This document shows positions 1 through 7,264 of a stretch of DNA of 9,542 nt, piece after piece; within the stretch, counting starts at the first letter, position 1; every line of letters begins with the position of its first letter. The DNA is from Planctomycetaceae bacterium (GTDB lineage Bacteria; Planctomycetota; Planctomycetia; Pirellulales; UBA1268). Below the pieces are notes generated by a model. The model was not told where the DNA came from. It saw nothing but the letters and a program-made list of their open reading frames with translations, and made no database searches. A program made the translations under genes and the position numbers. The stretch is taken from assembly GCA_030616935.1 (NCBI GenBank), contig JAUWWJ010000035.1, positions 1 through 9,542 of the forward strand. The letters are read 5' to 3'.

Positions 1-1152
1 CCGCAGGAAATTGATCTCGTGCGACTCCTGTCTATTGATATCCTGCGAACCGTGGCTATCGGAATGATGGTACTGGTCCACTTTGTGGAAAACCTTTCGT
101 CTCACTACAGCCTATCGACTGCTAACCTGGCTTCTCGAGAACATCTCTGGTGGCTCCCAGTTGGCTTGGCGGCGCCTCTCTTCACGTTACTGGCCGGCGT
201 GAGTTATCACTGTTGGGTGATCATCCAAAGAGATAGGGGAATCGACGATTGCACAATCTCAAAACGAACTGTTCGTCGTGGTTTTTTCCTCATTGGAGTT
301 GGCTTTGCATTCAACGTAGTTGTCTGGTTACCAGAAGATACATTCAACTGGGACATCCTCACCTTTATTGGATCTGCACTCATTCTCTTAAACATCATCC
401 GCAAGATACCGACAGAGGCATTAATTTTCGGCATTATTCTTGTGGCTATCATGAGCCCTGCTCTTCAGGAAATCAGCGATTACTATGCTTTCTGGATCAA
501 TGGATATTTCGAATATGACTTAACCCTTTCTGACGTTGTCCTTGGATACCTTGCAACCGGATATTTCCCGATTTTTCCGTGGATCATTTTTCCGGCTACT
601 GGGTTTGTTATTACACCCTTACTCTTTCCATCGGCTGCAGCGCACTCCCGGAGACAGCAGCCTTCTAACATGCTTTTGGCAAATTGCTTCAGCATTGGAT
701 GCATTGCAGCATCGCTCGTATTACAACAAATCACTTTCTTGTCTCCACTAATTTGTCGAAGGACAATGTTTCCAGCCTCAAGTAGCTATCTCCTTGGAGC
801 GATCGGCGTGTCTACTCTCAGCCTATTCGCACTCCATAGGATTGTTGACAAAAAAGAAGATCAGAACATCTCTTCTCAGACCTTCGGAGGTCTTGAAAAA
901 TGTTTCCGTGTCATCAGCAAACACTCCTTATCGATCTACCTTATACATCACATGATTCATCTTTGGCCGCTCTGGATTTATGGGCTTATGACCGTGGGAG
1001 AACCCACCACTCATTGGCAGAAAATCATGCCCGTCATCTTCTCGACGACACTTGCCTTTTTCTTCTGTGCTCTTGTTATCCCAGCATTTCTCATCATTGA
1101 TAAATATCGTGTACCGACTATTGAAAGTATCATGCGATGGGTAAGCGATTGA
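1..1152 (+). CDS. Multi-pass membrane acyltransferase-like protein (HGSNAT/DUF1624 or acyltransferase-3 type), 5' partial
   Basis: An integral inner-membrane protein, probably transferring acyl groups to a sugar or glycan across the membrane. The acceptor cannot be told from sequence. Residues below are counted from the GTG at 19. The opening SIDILRTVAIGMMVLVHFVE (5-24) resembles the first helix of heparan-alpha-glucosaminide N-acetyltransferase-like (DUF1624) and acyltransferase-3 proteins, with a histidine at 21. About ten hydrophobic segments follow, near 45-69, 88-104, 111-127, 134-149, 172-202, 218-236, 255-272, 302-323 and 337-360. TGYFPIFPWIIFPATGF (180-196) and SKHSLSIYLIHHMIH (300-314) resemble conserved loops and late helices of these families. 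The frame is open to base 1 and encodes PQEIDLV before the GTG, so the true start probably lies outside the window. TGA stop at 1150-1152. Confident about the membrane enzyme class, less so about which family. Confidence 0.65.
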   Translation, partial: PQEIDLVRLLSIDILRTVAIGMMVLVHFVENLSSHYSLSTANLASREHLWWLPVGLAAPLFTLLAGVSYHCWVIIQRDRGIDDCTISKRTVRRGFFLIGVGFAFNVVVWLPEDTFNWDILTFIGSALILLNIIRKIPTEALIFGIILVAIMSPALQEISDYYAFWINGYFEYDLTLSDVVLGYLATGYFPIFPWIIFPATGFVITPLLFPSAAAHSRRQQPSNMLLANCFSIGCIAASLVLQQITFLSPLICRRTMFPASSSYLLGAIGVSTLSLFALHRIVDKKEDQNISSQTFGGLEKCFRVISKHSLSIYLIHHMIHLWPLWIYGLMTVGEPTTHWQKIMPVIFSTTLAFFFCALVIPAFLIIDKYRVPTIESIMRWVSD

Positions 1153-1253
1153 GCCTCGCTTCAAAAGCCACCATTGGTTCTAAGACTGAAAAACACAGCA
1201 GCAGCACTCATTTAGATAGACGGCAAGCTATGTGGCACGTACATTCCTAAATT

Positions 1254-2195
1254 ATGACGATTAAGAAAAGGAAACCGGTACGTCGACAGTCATCTTCCAA
1301 ACGGATACCAAGCCGAGTCCGGGAGGGCGACTGTCTTGATTTATTAAGTCGTGTTTCAACAGACAGTATTCCCCTCGCATTTGCTGACCCACCATTTAAT
1401 ATTGGCTATTCATACGACACCTATCATGACCGCCGTTCGACTGATGACTATCTCGACTGGTCCACTCGTTGGATGAGTGAAATCCATCGCGTCCTACGAC
1501 CCGATGGAACATTTTGGCTTGCCATAGGTGATGAATACGCCGCCGAACTCAAGGTCATTGCTACAAGAGAACTCGGGTTTGTATGCCGAAGTTGGGTCGT
1601 CTGGTACTACACTTTTGGCGTAAATTGCCAGCAGAAGTTCAATCGCTCACATGCCCACCTATTCCACTTTGTCTGTGACCCAAAGTCTTTCACCTTTAAC
1701 GACGATGCAATCAGAGTGCCATCAGCCCGTGAATTGGTCTACGGTGATCGCAGAGCAAATCCAAAAGGACGACTTCCAGATGACACCTGGATCTTGCGAC
1801 CTCAGGACCTAACAAGCGGTTTTAATACAGACGACGACACATGGTACTTTCCTCGAGTGTGTGGCACATTTAAGGAACGGTCGGGTTGGCATGGATGTCA
1901 GATGCCCGAACAACTTCTTGGACGGATCATTCGGTCATCAAGTCACCCAGGAGATCTCGTCATTGATCCATTTGCTGGAAGTGGCACAACGCTGGCTGCC
2001 GCAAAAAAACTCGATCGTTCATACCTCGGATTTGAACTCTCAGCTGATTATGTTGCACATATTCGAAAACGGCTGGCGTCCATTAAGAACGGCCAGGCGC
2101 TTGACGGATCCCCTGAGCCACTCAAAAGTGTGCCCTCCACGCCACAAGGCAGACCTCTCAAAAAGCCTTCTCGCCGCCGTCGAACAAAGTCATAA
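1254..2195 (+). CDS. Beta-class DNA N6-adenine/N4-cytosine methyltransferase, apparently solitary
   Basis: A DNA methyltransferase of the N6_N4_Mtase family that transfers a methyl group from S-adenosylmethionine to an exocyclic amino group of adenine or cytosine. The catalytic motif IV DPPF is at residues 45-48 and the AdoMet-binding motif [10 protein letters not shown] at 238-246, preceded by PEQLLGRII (218-226). Catalytic motif first and AdoMet motif last is the beta-class order. The region between, about 120-215, would hold the target recognition part. DPPF favours adenine-N6 over the SPPY of cytosine-N4 enzymes, but the target is not decidable. At 313 residues it has a normal length. Both ends are basic: [14 protein letters not shown] (4-17) and a tail with RRRR (307-310), probably extra DNA contacts. 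The ATG at 1254 follows an in-frame stop, so the start is firm; there is no clear Shine-Dalgarno site. No restriction endonuclease or specificity gene is next to it. Confidence 0.9.
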   Translation: MTIKKRKPVRRQSSSKRIPSRVREGDCLDLLSRVSTDSIPLAFADPPFNIGYSYDTYHDRRSTDDYLDWSTRWMSEIHRVLRPDGTFWLAIGDEYAAELKVIATRELGFVCRSWVVWYYTFGVNCQQKFNRSHAHLFHFVCDPKSFTFNDDAIRVPSARELVYGDRRANPKGRLPDDTWILRPQDLTSGFNTDDDTWYFPRVCGTFKERSGWHGCQMPEQLLGRIIRSSSHPGDLVIDPFAGSGTTLAAAKKLDRSYLGFELSADYVAHIRKRLASIKNGQALDGSPEPLKSVPSTPQGRPLKKPSRRRRTKS

Positions 2196-2305
2196 CAACA
2201 CCTTTTCTTTCCCACTTGCCTTCTTGTACAGAACGGTGTTGAATAAATGATCGAATAGCTCGTATCGGGCCTTGGAACACTCCTCCTTCAGCAAAGCACT
2301 TCATT

Positions 2306-3157
2306 ATGAAATACGGAATTAATCTGCTTCTTTGGACTGATTCGATGCATGACGGTCTCATACCCACAGTTGAGACCATCAAAAAGATGGGGTATGACGG
2401 CGTAGAAATGCCACTGTTCGACCCAAACCCACAACTCTATGAAGAATGGGGAAAAAAACTCGACGACATTGGCTTGGAGCGAACCGCTGTCACCATTAGG
2501 GGGCCCGAAGACAATCCAATAAGTCCATCCGCGAGCGTACGATCTGCAGCACTTGATGCAATGAAAAAAACCATCGACTGTTGCCATGCTTCCGGTGTGA
2601 AACTTCTAGCTGGGCCAACTCACTCTGCTCTTGGTGAGTTCTCAGGGTGCGGACCCACAGACGATGAAATTAAGTGGGGAGTTGAAACAATGCGGCAGGT
2701 TGCCGAGTACGCCTCAACTGCCGATGTCACGATTGTCGTTGAGTATCTCAATCGATTTGAAAACTATTTCCTTACGAGTGTCGCCCAAACTGTTTCTTTT
2801 GTTGGCGAAGTTGATCATCCAAATGTCAGAATGATGTACGACACATTTCATGCGAACATTGAAGAAAAAAATCTGACTGATGCTATCGATGCTGCAATGC
2901 CTTGGACAAAAATTGTTCATATTTCAGAAAATGATCGAAGCACTCCAGGCCAAGGACATGTTGCATGGGATGAAACTTTTGACGCCATCAAGAAAACGAA
3001 CTGGGATGGCTGGATGGTCGTTGAGGCGTTTGGCCTGGCACTTCCAGCGATTGTTGCAGCTACAAAAATTTGGCGGAAGATGTACTCAACTGAGGAACAA
3101 CTAGCCAGCGATGCGCTGAAATTCATGAAAACCAACGTCGGCAGACGCTGGAAGTGA
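2306..3157 (+). CDS. TIM-barrel sugar isomerase/epimerase, D-psicose/D-tagatose 3-epimerase-like
   Basis: A cytoplasmic sugar epimerase/isomerase of the xylose isomerase-like TIM-barrel superfamily (AP_endonuc_2 fold), 283 residues, the usual length. Every key position of the characterised Agrobacterium D-psicose 3-epimerase is present with a constant shift of four: metal ligands E146, D179, H205 and E240 (known E150, D183, H209, E244) and substrate residues E152, H182 and R211 (known E156, H186, R215). They sit in VVEYLNRFE (144-152), MYDTFHANIEE (177-187), HISENDRSTPGQGHVAW (205-221) and VVEAF (238-242). It should bind a divalent metal and move a proton at C3 or C2 of a ketose. The substrate could be psicose, tagatose, another ketose or hydroxypyruvate; planctomycetes carry many paralogues, so no symbol is given. 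The ATG at 2306 gives the family-typical start MKYGINLLLW. TGA stop at 3155-3157. Confidence 0.88.
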   Translation: MKYGINLLLWTDSMHDGLIPTVETIKKMGYDGVEMPLFDPNPQLYEEWGKKLDDIGLERTAVTIRGPEDNPISPSASVRSAALDAMKKTIDCCHASGVKLLAGPTHSALGEFSGCGPTDDEIKWGVETMRQVAEYASTADVTIVVEYLNRFENYFLTSVAQTVSFVGEVDHPNVRMMYDTFHANIEEKNLTDAIDAAMPWTKIVHISENDRSTPGQGHVAWDETFDAIKKTNWDGWMVVEAFGLALPAIVAATKIWRKMYSTEEQLASDALKFMKTNVGRRWK

Positions 3158-3192
3158 TCAGACGTGACCCTGACGGGTTACGGACTCATTCA

Positions 3193-3207
3193 CTCACTCA
3201 AAGTGAG
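3193..3207 (+). other. Small perfect hairpin between the epimerase gene and scpB
   Basis: CTCACT (3193-3198) and AGTGAG (3202-3207) form a six-base-pair stem with the three-base loop CAA. There is no T-run after it, so it is not a standard terminator. If scpB starts at 3236, the hairpin lies in its untranslated leader. Confidence 0.3.
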
Positions 3208-3222
3208 AGTGCCGAAAAGAAC

Positions 3223-3226
3223 AGGA
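3223..3226 (+). promoter_or_regulatory. Shine-Dalgarno site that decides the scpB start
   Basis: AGGA lies nine bases before the GTG at 3236. It supports that start over the GTG at 3164, which sits only seven bases after the epimerase stop with no good ribosome-binding site. Confidence 0.5.
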
Positions 3227-3235
3227 ATTCAACTT

Positions 3236-4003
3236 GTGACAGATGAGCCACGGAAGGCAAAAAAGACGCCGGGTGGATTTGACGGGCCTCCAGCCGAAGG
3301 GGGCCTGTCAATCGATCGGTTGGCACAGGCTTTTGCCGCCATGATGGGCGAGCAGGACCCGTATGAAACGGCAACAAAAGGCAGTCAAAAAGTCGTCGAG
3401 GTTGACACGTCGCCAGACCTCGACGAATTGGGAAGCGATGTTGATGCAGCACACGCACCACCATGCCGTGTGAACCCACAATCGATTCTTGAAGCTCTTC
3501 TGTTTGTTGGTTTACCCGAGGGGCAACCACTCTCAAGTGAAAAAGTCGCGAGCCTTATGCGGGGAGTTCGTTCAACAGAAATTGATGAATTTGCTCGAGA
3601 TCTTGCTCACCACTACGAAATAAATGGGTGCCCGTACGAGGTTGTATCCGAGGGAACTGGCTGGCTGCTTCGACTCCGAAAAGAGTTTCGTCAATACGGT
3701 GCCGTCCTCGAGGCCAAAACCCGTCGCGTACGACTTGATGCAGGAGCACTTGATGCACTAGCTGTTGTTGCTTGGAACCAACCAGTGGCTCGAGACGATT
3801 TGACACGACTCGGATGTGACGCAACCCCGGCGGTTATGCGGCAACTAGTGCGGCGTGGTTTACTCGAACTAGTCAAACTTCCACGCGACCAGGACGATGG
3901 TCAAGATGAGATACCGTGCTATCGTACAACATCACGATTCCTAGAAGTTTTCCAACTCCGTTCCCTCTCTGATCTACCTGATCCGCATGAACCACCGCGA
4001 TAA
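3236..4003 (+). CDS. scpB: Segregation and condensation protein B (ScpB)
   Basis: The SMC-ScpA complex partner ScpB, which helps bacterial condensin organise and segregate the chromosome. Counted from the GTG at 3236, the first winged helix begins near residue 80 (NPQSILEALLFVGLPEGQPL, where the family has an EALLF...GEPL motif). The second spans about 170-215 (LAVVAWNQPVARDDL, then VMRQLVRRGLL). The C-terminal YRTTSRFLEVFQLRSLSDLP (229-248) matches the family's Y-TT-FLE-F-L-SL-DLP signature. Residues 1-78 are a low-complexity, charged extension not found in typical ScpB proteins of about 200 residues. I chose GTG 3236 because AGGA lies nine bases upstream and the peptide encoded before it looks non-coding. 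The same frame has an earlier GTG at 3164, which would add 24 residues. The gene lies downstream of the epimerase. scpA is not in the window. Confidence 0.85.
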   Translation: MTDEPRKAKKTPGGFDGPPAEGGLSIDRLAQAFAAMMGEQDPYETATKGSQKVVEVDTSPDLDELGSDVDAAHAPPCRVNPQSILEALLFVGLPEGQPLSSEKVASLMRGVRSTEIDEFARDLAHHYEINGCPYEVVSEGTGWLLRLRKEFRQYGAVLEAKTRRVRLDAGALDALAVVAWNQPVARDDLTRLGCDATPAVMRQLVRRGLLELVKLPRDQDDGQDEIPCYRTTSRFLEVFQLRSLSDLPDPHEPPR

Positions 4004-4027
4004 CTATTGAATTAGCATGCCACGGTG

Positions 4028-5290
4028 CTACTCATTGATGCACTGTTGCTCCACCCACTCAACGGCGGCCTCGCGTGACGTAATTTTTTCATCAAGTTGC
4101 AACGATCGCAATTGATGCAAAAGATGTCCAACAATTGGTCCTGATGGAACACCGATTTGTAGTAAATCATTACCGCGGAGTAGGTGGGAAGGATTGAGTT
4201 CGGCGTCAGTCCGCTGCACCTGGTTACTAACCCATGACACATTTTCTGATGAAAAGTAATTACTAACAGCAAGAGATACCATGAGATCAGCTAAATGAAA
4301 TCGCCATTCATGGGCAAGCCATGGCTGAAGCAAAGACCACGGGGCACGTGCGTAATCAGACATAATATCCTTTGAACGAAAAACAGAAAGTGCCTTGACT
4401 AACCAAACTGCGAGCCTTCGTTCATGATTTGACAGTCGGAGATGATTACATATCACAACAACCGATTCAGGCTCCTCACGGCAAAGAATTGCCATGGTCA
4501 ATGGCAGACTCGGTTCACAAAGAGCATCAAGGGCATCCGACGCACTCGACCAGAAAGACTCCGTTTTATTCAATTGGCCACCGAATAATGGATTCACGAG
4601 GCCAGTGCCTACCAGAAGCCGCAGCGCCTGCCCACGGCCCGCCCGTGAAAACATCAATCGAAGCTCCGCAGCCAACCGTTCTGGGCTGACTAACGCAAGT
4701 TGATGTGCTAACCGGTCGATAGCATCCCGAGTATGAGATTCCAATGGAAATTCAAAGTTTGCTGAAAAACGCACAGCCCGTAACATTCGGAGATGATCCT
4801 CTCCAAATCTCATGCCTGGGTCACCGATAGCACGAATAATCCCTTCGTGCAGATCCTGCTGCCCTCCGACGTAGTCGACAACAACTCCGCCGACCGGATC
4901 AAAGAAAAGGCCGTTGATAGTAAAATCACGGCGGAGAGCATCTTCCCGCGCGTTGCAGAAAGTGACTCCTACCGGACGACGTCCATCAACGTACTCGGAA
5001 TCAGAACGGTATGTTGCAACCTCTACATTCCCAGATGCTTTCGAGCCGATTACTGTGATCACTCCAAATGCAGCGCCGATAGCAATCGTGTGCCTGCGAC
5101 CAAAAAGTTCTCTGACGCTATCCGGGTGGGCAGACGTTGCGACGTCATAATCCATCGGGACTCGATCTAATAATTGATCACGAACACACCCCCCAGCCCA
5201 CACTGCTTCATATCCTTGCTGTCGAAGTTTCTCTACAACCTTTACAGCAAACATGCGAGCAGCAATAGGATCAATGTGACTGAGTGGCAT
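4028..5290 (-). CDS. cca: Class II tRNA nucleotidyltransferase (CCA-adding/poly(A) polymerase family)
   Basis: A template-independent nucleotidyltransferase expected to build or repair the CCA end of tRNAs. The N-terminal catalytic domain has GGCVRD (33-38), the metal-binding carboxylates of MDYDVAT (D47, D49) and RRDFTINGLFFD (120-131). The nucleotide-selecting motif D, EDHLR (164-168), leads into MLRAVRFSANFEF (169-181). EDxxR is the form known from CCA-adding enzymes. An RNA-binding helical region follows at about 190-238. The C-terminal LLRGNDLLQIGVPSGPIVG resembles the tail domain of longer bacterial enzymes. The middle part, about 245-320, lies where an HD phosphohydrolase domain would be, but I see no HD pair, so phosphatase activity is unlikely. 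At 420 residues the length is normal. CC-only, A-only or poly(A) activity cannot be excluded. The gene converges on scpB with a 24-base gap and diverges from the rhodanese gene. Confidence 0.88.
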   Translation of the reverse strand: MPLSHIDPIAARMFAVKVVEKLRQQGYEAVWAGGCVRDQLLDRVPMDYDVATSAHPDSVRELFGRRHTIAIGAAFGVITVIGSKASGNVEVATYRSDSEYVDGRRPVGVTFCNAREDALRRDFTINGLFFDPVGGVVVDYVGGQQDLHEGIIRAIGDPGMRFGEDHLRMLRAVRFSANFEFPLESHTRDAIDRLAHQLALVSPERLAAELRLMFSRAGRGQALRLLVGTGLVNPLFGGQLNKTESFWSSASDALDALCEPSLPLTMAILCREEPESVVVICNHLRLSNHERRLAVWLVKALSVFRSKDIMSDYARAPWSLLQPWLAHEWRFHLADLMVSLAVSNYFSSENVSWVSNQVQRTDAELNPSHLLRGNDLLQIGVPSGPIVGHLLHQLRSLQLDEKITSREAAVEWVEQQCINE

Positions 5291-5308
5291 CTTGTAGCTC
5301 GACCTTTC

Positions 5309-5314
5309 AGTATA
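5309..5314 (-). promoter_or_regulatory. Candidate -10 box for the tRNA nucleotidyltransferase gene
   Basis: On the minus strand this reads TATACT, one base from the TATAAT consensus, about 19 bases upstream of the ATG at 5290. No good -35 box is visible at the right spacing, so this is only a candidate. Confidence 0.22.
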
Positions 5315-5341
5315 TTCTCACCATTGTGGATACATTGAGCG

Positions 5342-5347
5342 TACAAT
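5342..5347 (+). promoter_or_regulatory. Candidate -10 box for the rhodanese gene
   Basis: TACAAT is one base from the consensus and lies about 50 bases before the ATG at 5398, in the 107-base divergent spacer. A clear -35 box is lacking, so support is weak. Confidence 0.22.
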
Positions 5348-5397
5348 CAACAGCACCTACTAGCCGTAACGATCCGTATTTCGATAAACTTTCAACC

Positions 5398-5736
5398 ATG
5401 ACATTACCAACAGAAATTATTCCAAGCGACGCCTCAACACTGCTTGATACTTCAGAACAGGTTGATTGTCTCTTGCTTGACTGCCGAACAGAAGAAGAAT
5501 ATTCGATAGCAAAAATTGCTCAATCCAAGCTCATCCCGATGCAGGAAATCCCAGAAAGATTGGCTGAATTAGAGCCTTGGAAGCAAAAACGTCTCGTTGT
5601 GCACTGCCACCACGGAGTCCGGAGCCTCCGCGTAGCGAAATGGCTACGAGAACACGGTTTTGACAATGCCCAGAGTCTCAAGGGCGGCATTGAAGCGTGG
5701 AGGAATCAAATTGATTCTTCAATCCCTGCATACTAG
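5398..5736 (+). CDS. Single-domain rhodanese-like sulfurtransferase
   Basis: A small cytoplasmic rhodanese-domain protein of 112 residues that carries sulfur as a persulfide on one cysteine. It shows the domain's landmarks in order: LLLDCRTEEEY (25-35, usually DVRe..E-), the active-site loop CHHGVRS with catalytic C70 (70-76), AKWLREHGFDN (80-90) and LKGGIEAW (94-101). The CHHGVRS loop is typical of single-domain bacterial rhodaneses whose sulfur donor and acceptor are usually unknown. I place the start at ATG 5398, which gives a compact domain-length protein. The open frame reaches back to 5284, but that would add 38 unconserved residues and overlap the divergent gene's start codon. No clear Shine-Dalgarno site precedes 5398. 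The neighbours give no clue to the partner. Confidence 0.85.
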   Translation: MTLPTEIIPSDASTLLDTSEQVDCLLLDCRTEEEYSIAKIAQSKLIPMQEIPERLAELEPWKQKRLVVHCHHGVRSLRVAKWLREHGFDNAQSLKGGIEAWRNQIDSSIPAY

Positions 5737-5893
5737 GGATGTTTGGCTGCCACCTGTGCAAGTGGCCGGCCAGCCGGTATCTTTGTTACGAATCTTGTGG
5801 TCGGGGCTGTAAGCCTCGGCTGCTCATGACATTTTCTTTTGAATTACCTTAAAACGGATTTTCCCAAGTCAAATATCCTCGCAGGAGACGACC
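5737..5893. other. 157-base spacer with weak hairpins upstream of the Gfo/Idh/MocA gene
   Basis: No gene is visible. CCGG-CCAG-CCGG lies around 5767-5778. A seven-pair stem with one G-T pair is formed by 5802-5808 and 5812-5818 around the loop GTA. A T-rich tract, TTTTCTTTT, follows at 5832-5840, about 13 bases after the second stem, which is too far for a textbook terminator. The spacer probably holds the end of the rhodanese transcript and the promoter of the next gene. Confidence 0.25.
5883..5887 (+). promoter_or_regulatory. Shine-Dalgarno site of the Gfo/Idh/MocA gene
   Basis: AGGAG lies six bases before the ATG at 5894. It is a good ribosome-binding site and fixes the start of the protein with its Tat leader. 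Confidence 0.7.
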
Positions 5894-7246
5894 ATGTCCA
5901 GCAGCGCACCAAACTCTGATAGTCCGCGTTTTTCCAGACGTAATGCCGTAAAGATTGCCACCGTTGCTGGTGGAGCGCTTGCTTCGATGCGAGGAGTACA
6001 TGCCCAAACTCAGTCCACAGAAGTTATTCGAGTAGGTCTTGTTGGTTGCGGCGGACGAGGTACTGGAGCCTTAACGCAGGCTCTGAGCGTAGATGGTTCG
6101 AATGTCAAAGTGACTGCTGTTGCGGATGCTTTCGAAAGCAATATTAGCCGGACGCTTCGAGCAGTGGAGAAAATGAAAGACAAAGTCGATCTCCCGAAAG
6201 AGCGGCAGTTCCACGGCCTCGATGCGTACAAAAAGGTTCTTGATCATTGTGATCTTGTCATTCTTGCTACTCCTCCTGGCTTTCGTCCGTACCACTTCGA
6301 AGCCGCTATCAACGCAGGCAAACATGTGTTCATGGAAAAGCCCGTTTGTGTTGACAGTGCTGGAGCTCGTCTTGTGCTCGAGGTTGCAAAGAAGGCTGAT
6401 GAAATGAACCGAAAGGTCGTTGTTGGACTGCAGCGTCACTATCAGGCCAGCTATCGGGAAACGATCAAACGCGTTCGTGATGGCATGGTTGGCGATATCA
6501 TCGGTGGCCAAGTTTACTGGAATGGCAGCGGCATCTGGTACCGAAAACGAGAAGCCGACATGAATGAAATGCAGTTCCAGGTTCATAACTGGTATCACTT
6601 CAATTGGCTCTGTGGTGACCACATTTGCGAGCAGCATGTTCATAACATTGACGTTGCAAACTGGTTCCTCGACATGCTTCCTGAATCGGCCTACGGGGTT
6701 GGAGGAAAACAGAACAGAGTGGTTGGACAGCCAAGTGAGATTTACGATCACCATGCTGTAAATTTTAGCTATCCCAATGGCGTCCGTATTGCCAGCCAAT
6801 GCCGACAATTCCCGGGAGGCCAGAACCGCGTGAATGAAGAATTCCAGGGAACAAAGGGATTTGTAAAAATTGGTGAAATAACAGATTATTCCGGGAAAGT
6901 TCTTTGGAAGTACGAAGGACCGACCAAGTCAAAGAGTAAAGATGCCGGTGGCTCTACGAACCCGTATCAGGTTGAACACAACGAACTTCAAGCCGCCATT
7001 CGTAATGACACGCCACTCAACAACGCCTACTATGGGGCAACCTCAACCTTTTCCGCAGTTCTTGGTCGAACGGCAACGTACAGTGGTAAGCCACAGGAAT
7101 ATGAGAAGCTCTTGGCTGCTGATTACAATCTGATGCCTGATAACCTGACGTGGGAATCAACTCCTCCTGTCGTTCCGGATAAAGACGGCAACTATTCATT
7201 GCCCATGCCAGCGACCTATAAGCTTGCGAAGAAAATGACCTCCTAA
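5894..7246 (+). CDS. Gfo/Idh/MocA family oxidoreductase with Tat signal peptide
   Basis: An NAD(P)-dependent oxidoreductase of the Gfo/Idh/MocA family, 450 residues, predicted to be exported folded by the twin-arginine system. The leader has FSRRNAVKIA (13-22) with the twin arginines at 15-16, a hydrophobic stretch to about 31 and a likely AxA-type cleavage near VHA (35-37). The Rossmann fold follows with GLVGCGGRGTGA (48-59), then LATPP (124-128) and the family EKP motif with K149. The C-terminal domain has GDHICEQHVHNIDVANW (241-257); H250 and D253 are likely near the catalytic site. Enzymes of this family oxidise or epimerise sugars and glycosides, and planctomycetes export many of them. 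The substrate is not recognisable here. It is followed 18 bases later by alanine dehydrogenase, close enough for one transcript though no shared pathway is evident. Confidence 0.9.
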   Translation: MSSSAPNSDSPRFSRRNAVKIATVAGGALASMRGVHAQTQSTEVIRVGLVGCGGRGTGALTQALSVDGSNVKVTAVADAFESNISRTLRAVEKMKDKVDLPKERQFHGLDAYKKVLDHCDLVILATPPGFRPYHFEAAINAGKHVFMEKPVCVDSAGARLVLEVAKKADEMNRKVVVGLQRHYQASYRETIKRVRDGMVGDIIGGQVYWNGSGIWYRKREADMNEMQFQVHNWYHFNWLCGDHICEQHVHNIDVANWFLDMLPESAYGVGGKQNRVVGQPSEIYDHHAVNFSYPNGVRIASQCRQFPGGQNRVNEEFQGTKGFVKIGEITDYSGKVLWKYEGPTKSKSKDAGGSTNPYQVEHNELQAAIRNDTPLNNAYYGATSTFSAVLGRTATYSGKPQEYEKLLAADYNLMPDNLTWESTPPVVPDKDGNYSLPMPATYKLAKKMTS

Positions 7247-7251
7247 ATTAC

Positions 7252-7256
7252 GGAGG
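7252..7256 (+). promoter_or_regulatory. Strong Shine-Dalgarno site for alanine dehydrogenase
   Basis: GGAGG lies eight bases before the ATG at 7265, just after the stop of the previous gene. It shows that translation is meant to begin at 7265 and not at the TTG at 7340, although the frame from 7265 is stopped at codon 4. Confidence 0.75.
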
Positions 7257-7264
7257 CACATCGC

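Noticed and set aside
1861..2250. A 129-codon plus-strand frame overlapping the methyltransferase 3' end
   Set aside because: It is an out-of-frame shadow of the AdoMet-binding region and has no family features.
4793..5170. A 125-codon plus-strand frame opposite the tRNA nucleotidyltransferase
   Set aside because: It lies across the conserved catalytic domain of the minus-strand gene and encodes nothing recognisable.
5284..5397. N-terminal extension of the rhodanese
   Set aside because: It would overlap the start codon of the divergent gene and adds 38 residues with no conservation pattern; ATG 5398 gives the normal domain length.
5767..5840. Rho-independent terminator after the rhodanese gene
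   Set aside because: The hairpins are short or have very small loops, and the T-rich tract is too far from the stem for a confident call.
6071..6808. A 245-codon open frame on the minus strand
   Set aside because: It lies wholly opposite the well-supported Gfo/Idh/MocA gene, shows no recognisable domain and is explained by the codon pattern of that gene.
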